A stretch of 64,000 bases of DNA from assembly GCA_018883345.1 (NCBI GenBank), contig VEQG01000006.1, forward strand, positions 1-64,000, written 5' to 3'. Position 1 is the stretch's first letter. Each line of letters opens with the position of its first letter. Source of the stretch: Candidatus Nanopelagicaceae bacterium (lineage in GTDB: Bacteria; Actinomycetota; Actinomycetes; Nanopelagicales; Nanopelagicaceae). Below, piece after piece: positions 63,301 through 64,000 of this stretch. Made by a program: the position numbers and the translations under genes. The notes beneath the pieces are model-generated. The model was not told the origin of the DNA and did not search any database. It was given only the letters and a program-made list of their open reading frames with translations.

Positions 63301-63916
63301 GACGTTATTAAATTACGAACGTGAGATGTTGGGCCTTTATGTATCTGATCATCCATTACTTGGTGTAGAGGGATTATTGAGATCAAATTCGGATATCTCA
63401 ATTTCGGAGTTAGCTGATGAAGAAAATGGCACTGATCGCATGGTTACCATTGCAGGCTTAATCACTGGAGTGCAACGGAAAGTATCGCGCCAAGGTGCAT
63501 CTTGGGCAATTGTTACTATTGAAGATCTCGAAGGTTCAATTGATGCGATGTTCTTCTCTAATACTTACAATCAATATGCGATGGGTTTAATCGAGGACCG
63601 AGTAGTAAAGATTCGCGGCAGAGTTGATTGGCGTGACGACCAGCTTCGATTTACCGCGATGGAAATGACTGCAATCGATTTATCAACTGGGCCGGTAGGA
63701 CCATTTACGGTAAGCGCAAATTCCAATCAGTTAACTCAACCAGTTATTGAAAGAATCAAAGAAACGCTTCGAATGCACCCTGGTAAACGTGAGGTGCAAC
63801 TCGTAGTTACAGATCAAGGAAAGACCACTACACATAAATTAAGTTTTCAAGTGACTTCATCTCCAAGTCTCAACGCTGATTTAAAGGCGATTCTTGGTGC
63901 AGACTGCGTAAAATAG
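60392..63916 (+). CDS. dnaE: DNA polymerase III alpha subunit, replicative
   Basis: Main replicative polymerase of 1174 aa. The PHP domain is intact (FAHLHVHTEYSMLDGA near residue 16, MTDHGNLFGAF near 50), in keeping with PHP proofreading known for mycobacterial DnaE1. Polymerase motifs: GPGRGSAAGSLVAYALGI near 378, MPDIDLDFDERRR near 418 (catalytic Asp), FQLDGGPMRSLLK near 635, YRPGPMGENAHN near 662 and YAFNRAHSAGYG near 780. The OB fold follows near 1000. The start is TTG 60392 or GTG 60401; neither has a good ribosome-binding site. rluD ends 8 bases upstream. Confidence 0.95.
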   Translation: MPPVSTNKGKASDSFAHLHVHTEYSMLDGAARVSDLVKEVAAQGMPAIAMTDHGNLFGAFDFYKQAKKAGVKPIIGLEAYVAPETRFDKRRVQWAEGGEDDVSGGGAYTHMTLLAENQEGLANLYRLASLSSLEGFYYKPRIDRELLSKYAKGIIGTTGCVGGEVATRLRIGNYKEALKAASDFRDIFGKDNFFVEIMHHDIDVENRVKGDLLKLAKELDIPLLATNDLHYTYKEDAQAHEVLLCVQSGSTLADPKRFKFDGDQFYLKSAAEMRHLFKDHPESCDNTLLIAERANVTLREGENLLPQFPVPAGESEDSWLVKESEAGLAKIFNGNVPDEYKERLRFELDVMKKMGFPGYFLVVADLVSHAKKSGIRVGPGRGSAAGSLVAYALGITGLDPIEHGLLFERFLNPERISMPDIDLDFDERRRSEMIKYATEKYGEDRVAQIITYGTIKSKQSIKDSTRVLGYPYAIGEKLTKALPPAIMGKDISLAGVFDPKDPRYGEASEFRSLYESDPDSKRVVDTARGLEGLKRQWGVHAAGVILSREPLLDVIPIHRRENDGAIITQFDMGACESTGLLKMDFLGLRNLSVLDDALLNIKANKGVDVVLEELALDDKKTYELLSRGETLGVFQLDGGPMRSLLKSLAPDHFGDISAVIALYRPGPMGENAHNNYADRKNKRKPVEPIHPDLAEPLSEILDDTFGLIVYQEQVMAIAQKVAGFSLGRADLLRKAMGKKNKEILDKEYIPFSEGMKANGFKEAAIKRLWETLIPFSDYAFNRAHSAGYGLVSYWTAYLKANYPTEYMAALLTSVRDDKDKSALYLSECRRMGIKVLPPDVNESNVEYTPRGEDIRFGLAAIRNVGEGVVNLIKQAREAKGRFESFGDFLAKVDGSVCNKKTIESLIKGGAFDSLGATRKGLMAVHLMAIDSVSESKRAEAIGQFDLFGSATESGIIAVELDIPTEEWDKATLLNYEREMLGLYVSDHPLLGVEGLLRSNSDISISELADEENGTDRMVTIAGLITGVQRKVSRQGASWAIVTIEDLEGSIDAMFFSNTYNQYAMGLIEDRVVKIRGRVDWRDDQLRFTAMEMTAIDLSTGPVGPFTVSANSNQLTQPVIERIKETLRMHPGKREVQLVVTDQGKTTTHKLSFQVTSSPSLNADLKAILGADCVK

Positions 63917-63924
63917 TTTTAAAG

Positions 63925-63930
63925 TAGAAT
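63925..63930 (+). promoter_or_regulatory. -10 element of hisD (leaderless type)
   Basis: TAGAAT-ATCGGC-ATG: -10 hexamer exactly 6 bases before the start codon, no ribosome-binding site. Confidence 0.5.
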
Positions 63931-63936
63931 ATCGGC

Positions 63937-64000
63937 ATGATTCGCCGAATAGACCTTCGAGGGCGGCGCCTTACTAAGGCGCAAATTAATACGGTGATTC
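63937..64000 (+). CDS. hisD: histidinol dehydrogenase, 5' end only
   Basis: Twenty-one codons are visible before the window ends: MIRRIDLRGRRLTKAQINTV. MIRRIDLRG is the typical actinobacterial HisD N-terminus, and hisD follows dnaE in many Actinobacteria. The enzyme makes the last two oxidations of histidine synthesis. The call rests on a short N-terminus plus context. Confidence 0.72.
   Translation, partial: MIRRIDLRGRRLTKAQINTVI

Noticed and set aside
1-64000. tRNA or rRNA genes
   Set aside because: GGTTCGA-type strings (for example within the riboswitch at 27190-27210 and in nfo) have no acceptor or anticodon stems around them.
1-64000. Insertion sequences, prophage, CRISPR arrays
   Set aside because: No transposase, integrase or cas-like protein and no spaced repeats of CRISPR type; the short repeats at 17179 and 38277 have no spacers.

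Overview
The window looks like a chromosomal segment of a streamlined, AT-rich actinobacterium (by eye a little over 40% G+C). The closest match I can suggest is the freshwater acI group (Planktophila/Nanopelagicus type), but that is an inference. Actinobacterial markers seen directly are SepH, DUF3040, DUF6504, SepF in place of FtsA, a class II DAHP synthase, a mycobacterial-type IleRS, divergent glgA/glgC, and a TCGAAC-N4-GTTCGA LexA box. Genes are tightly packed, with many 1-4 base overlaps (ATGA, TAATG). No mobile element, CRISPR array, rRNA or tRNA gene was found. The longest gene-free stretch is about 270 bases, upstream of mraZ.

Layout. (1) 1-7.6 kb: a partial zinc-ribbon gene; parE and parC, convergent; psuG-psuK for pseudouridine breakdown; an alkaline-phosphatase-superfamily enzyme; sepH. 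(2) 7.6-15.1 kb: an MFS carrier, suhB, then rplS-lepB-rnhB and yraN-comM-dprA-era. (3) 15.1-21.5 kb: an EamA carrier, glgA and glgC diverging around a five-unit 10-bp repeat, a PFK with PPi-type residues, aroG, ogt. (4) 21.5-30.6 kb, all minus strand: ybaK, a carotenoid-type group (cruF-like, crtI-like, prenyl synthase), a TPP riboswitch with a PnuC-family (PnuT-like) carrier and an orphan P-loop kinase, a PASTA kinase (PknL-like), nfo, an EamA carrier and a threonine aldolase. (5) 30.6-38.2 kb: an MFS carrier, TauE, DoxX, and a LexA-controlled mutagenesis operon (DUF6504-dnaE2-dinB). (6) 38.3-54.9 kb: a complete division and cell wall (dcw) cluster from mraZ to yggT, without divIVA at its usual end. 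(7) 54.9-64 kb: ileS, a Lys/Ala-rich TraR/DksA-like protein, lspA, rluD-type synthase, dnaE and the start of hisD.

Regulation is unusually readable. The clearest elements are the TPP riboswitch ahead of pnuT, an SOS box on the start of the dnaE2 operon, an array of MraZ boxes, and a structured RNA between mraZ and rsmH whose loop is complementary to the rsmH ribosome-binding site. There are also perfect palindromes at the yraN and doxX promoters. Many transcription units begin with TANNNT about 6 bases before the start codon and have no ribosome-binding site, which fits leaderless mRNAs. The best candidates for something new are the riboswitch-linked kinase (possible thiamine kinase), the loop/RBS pairing upstream of rsmH, the glgA/glgC repeat, the non-canonical start of lspA, and a ParC without its C-terminal domain.
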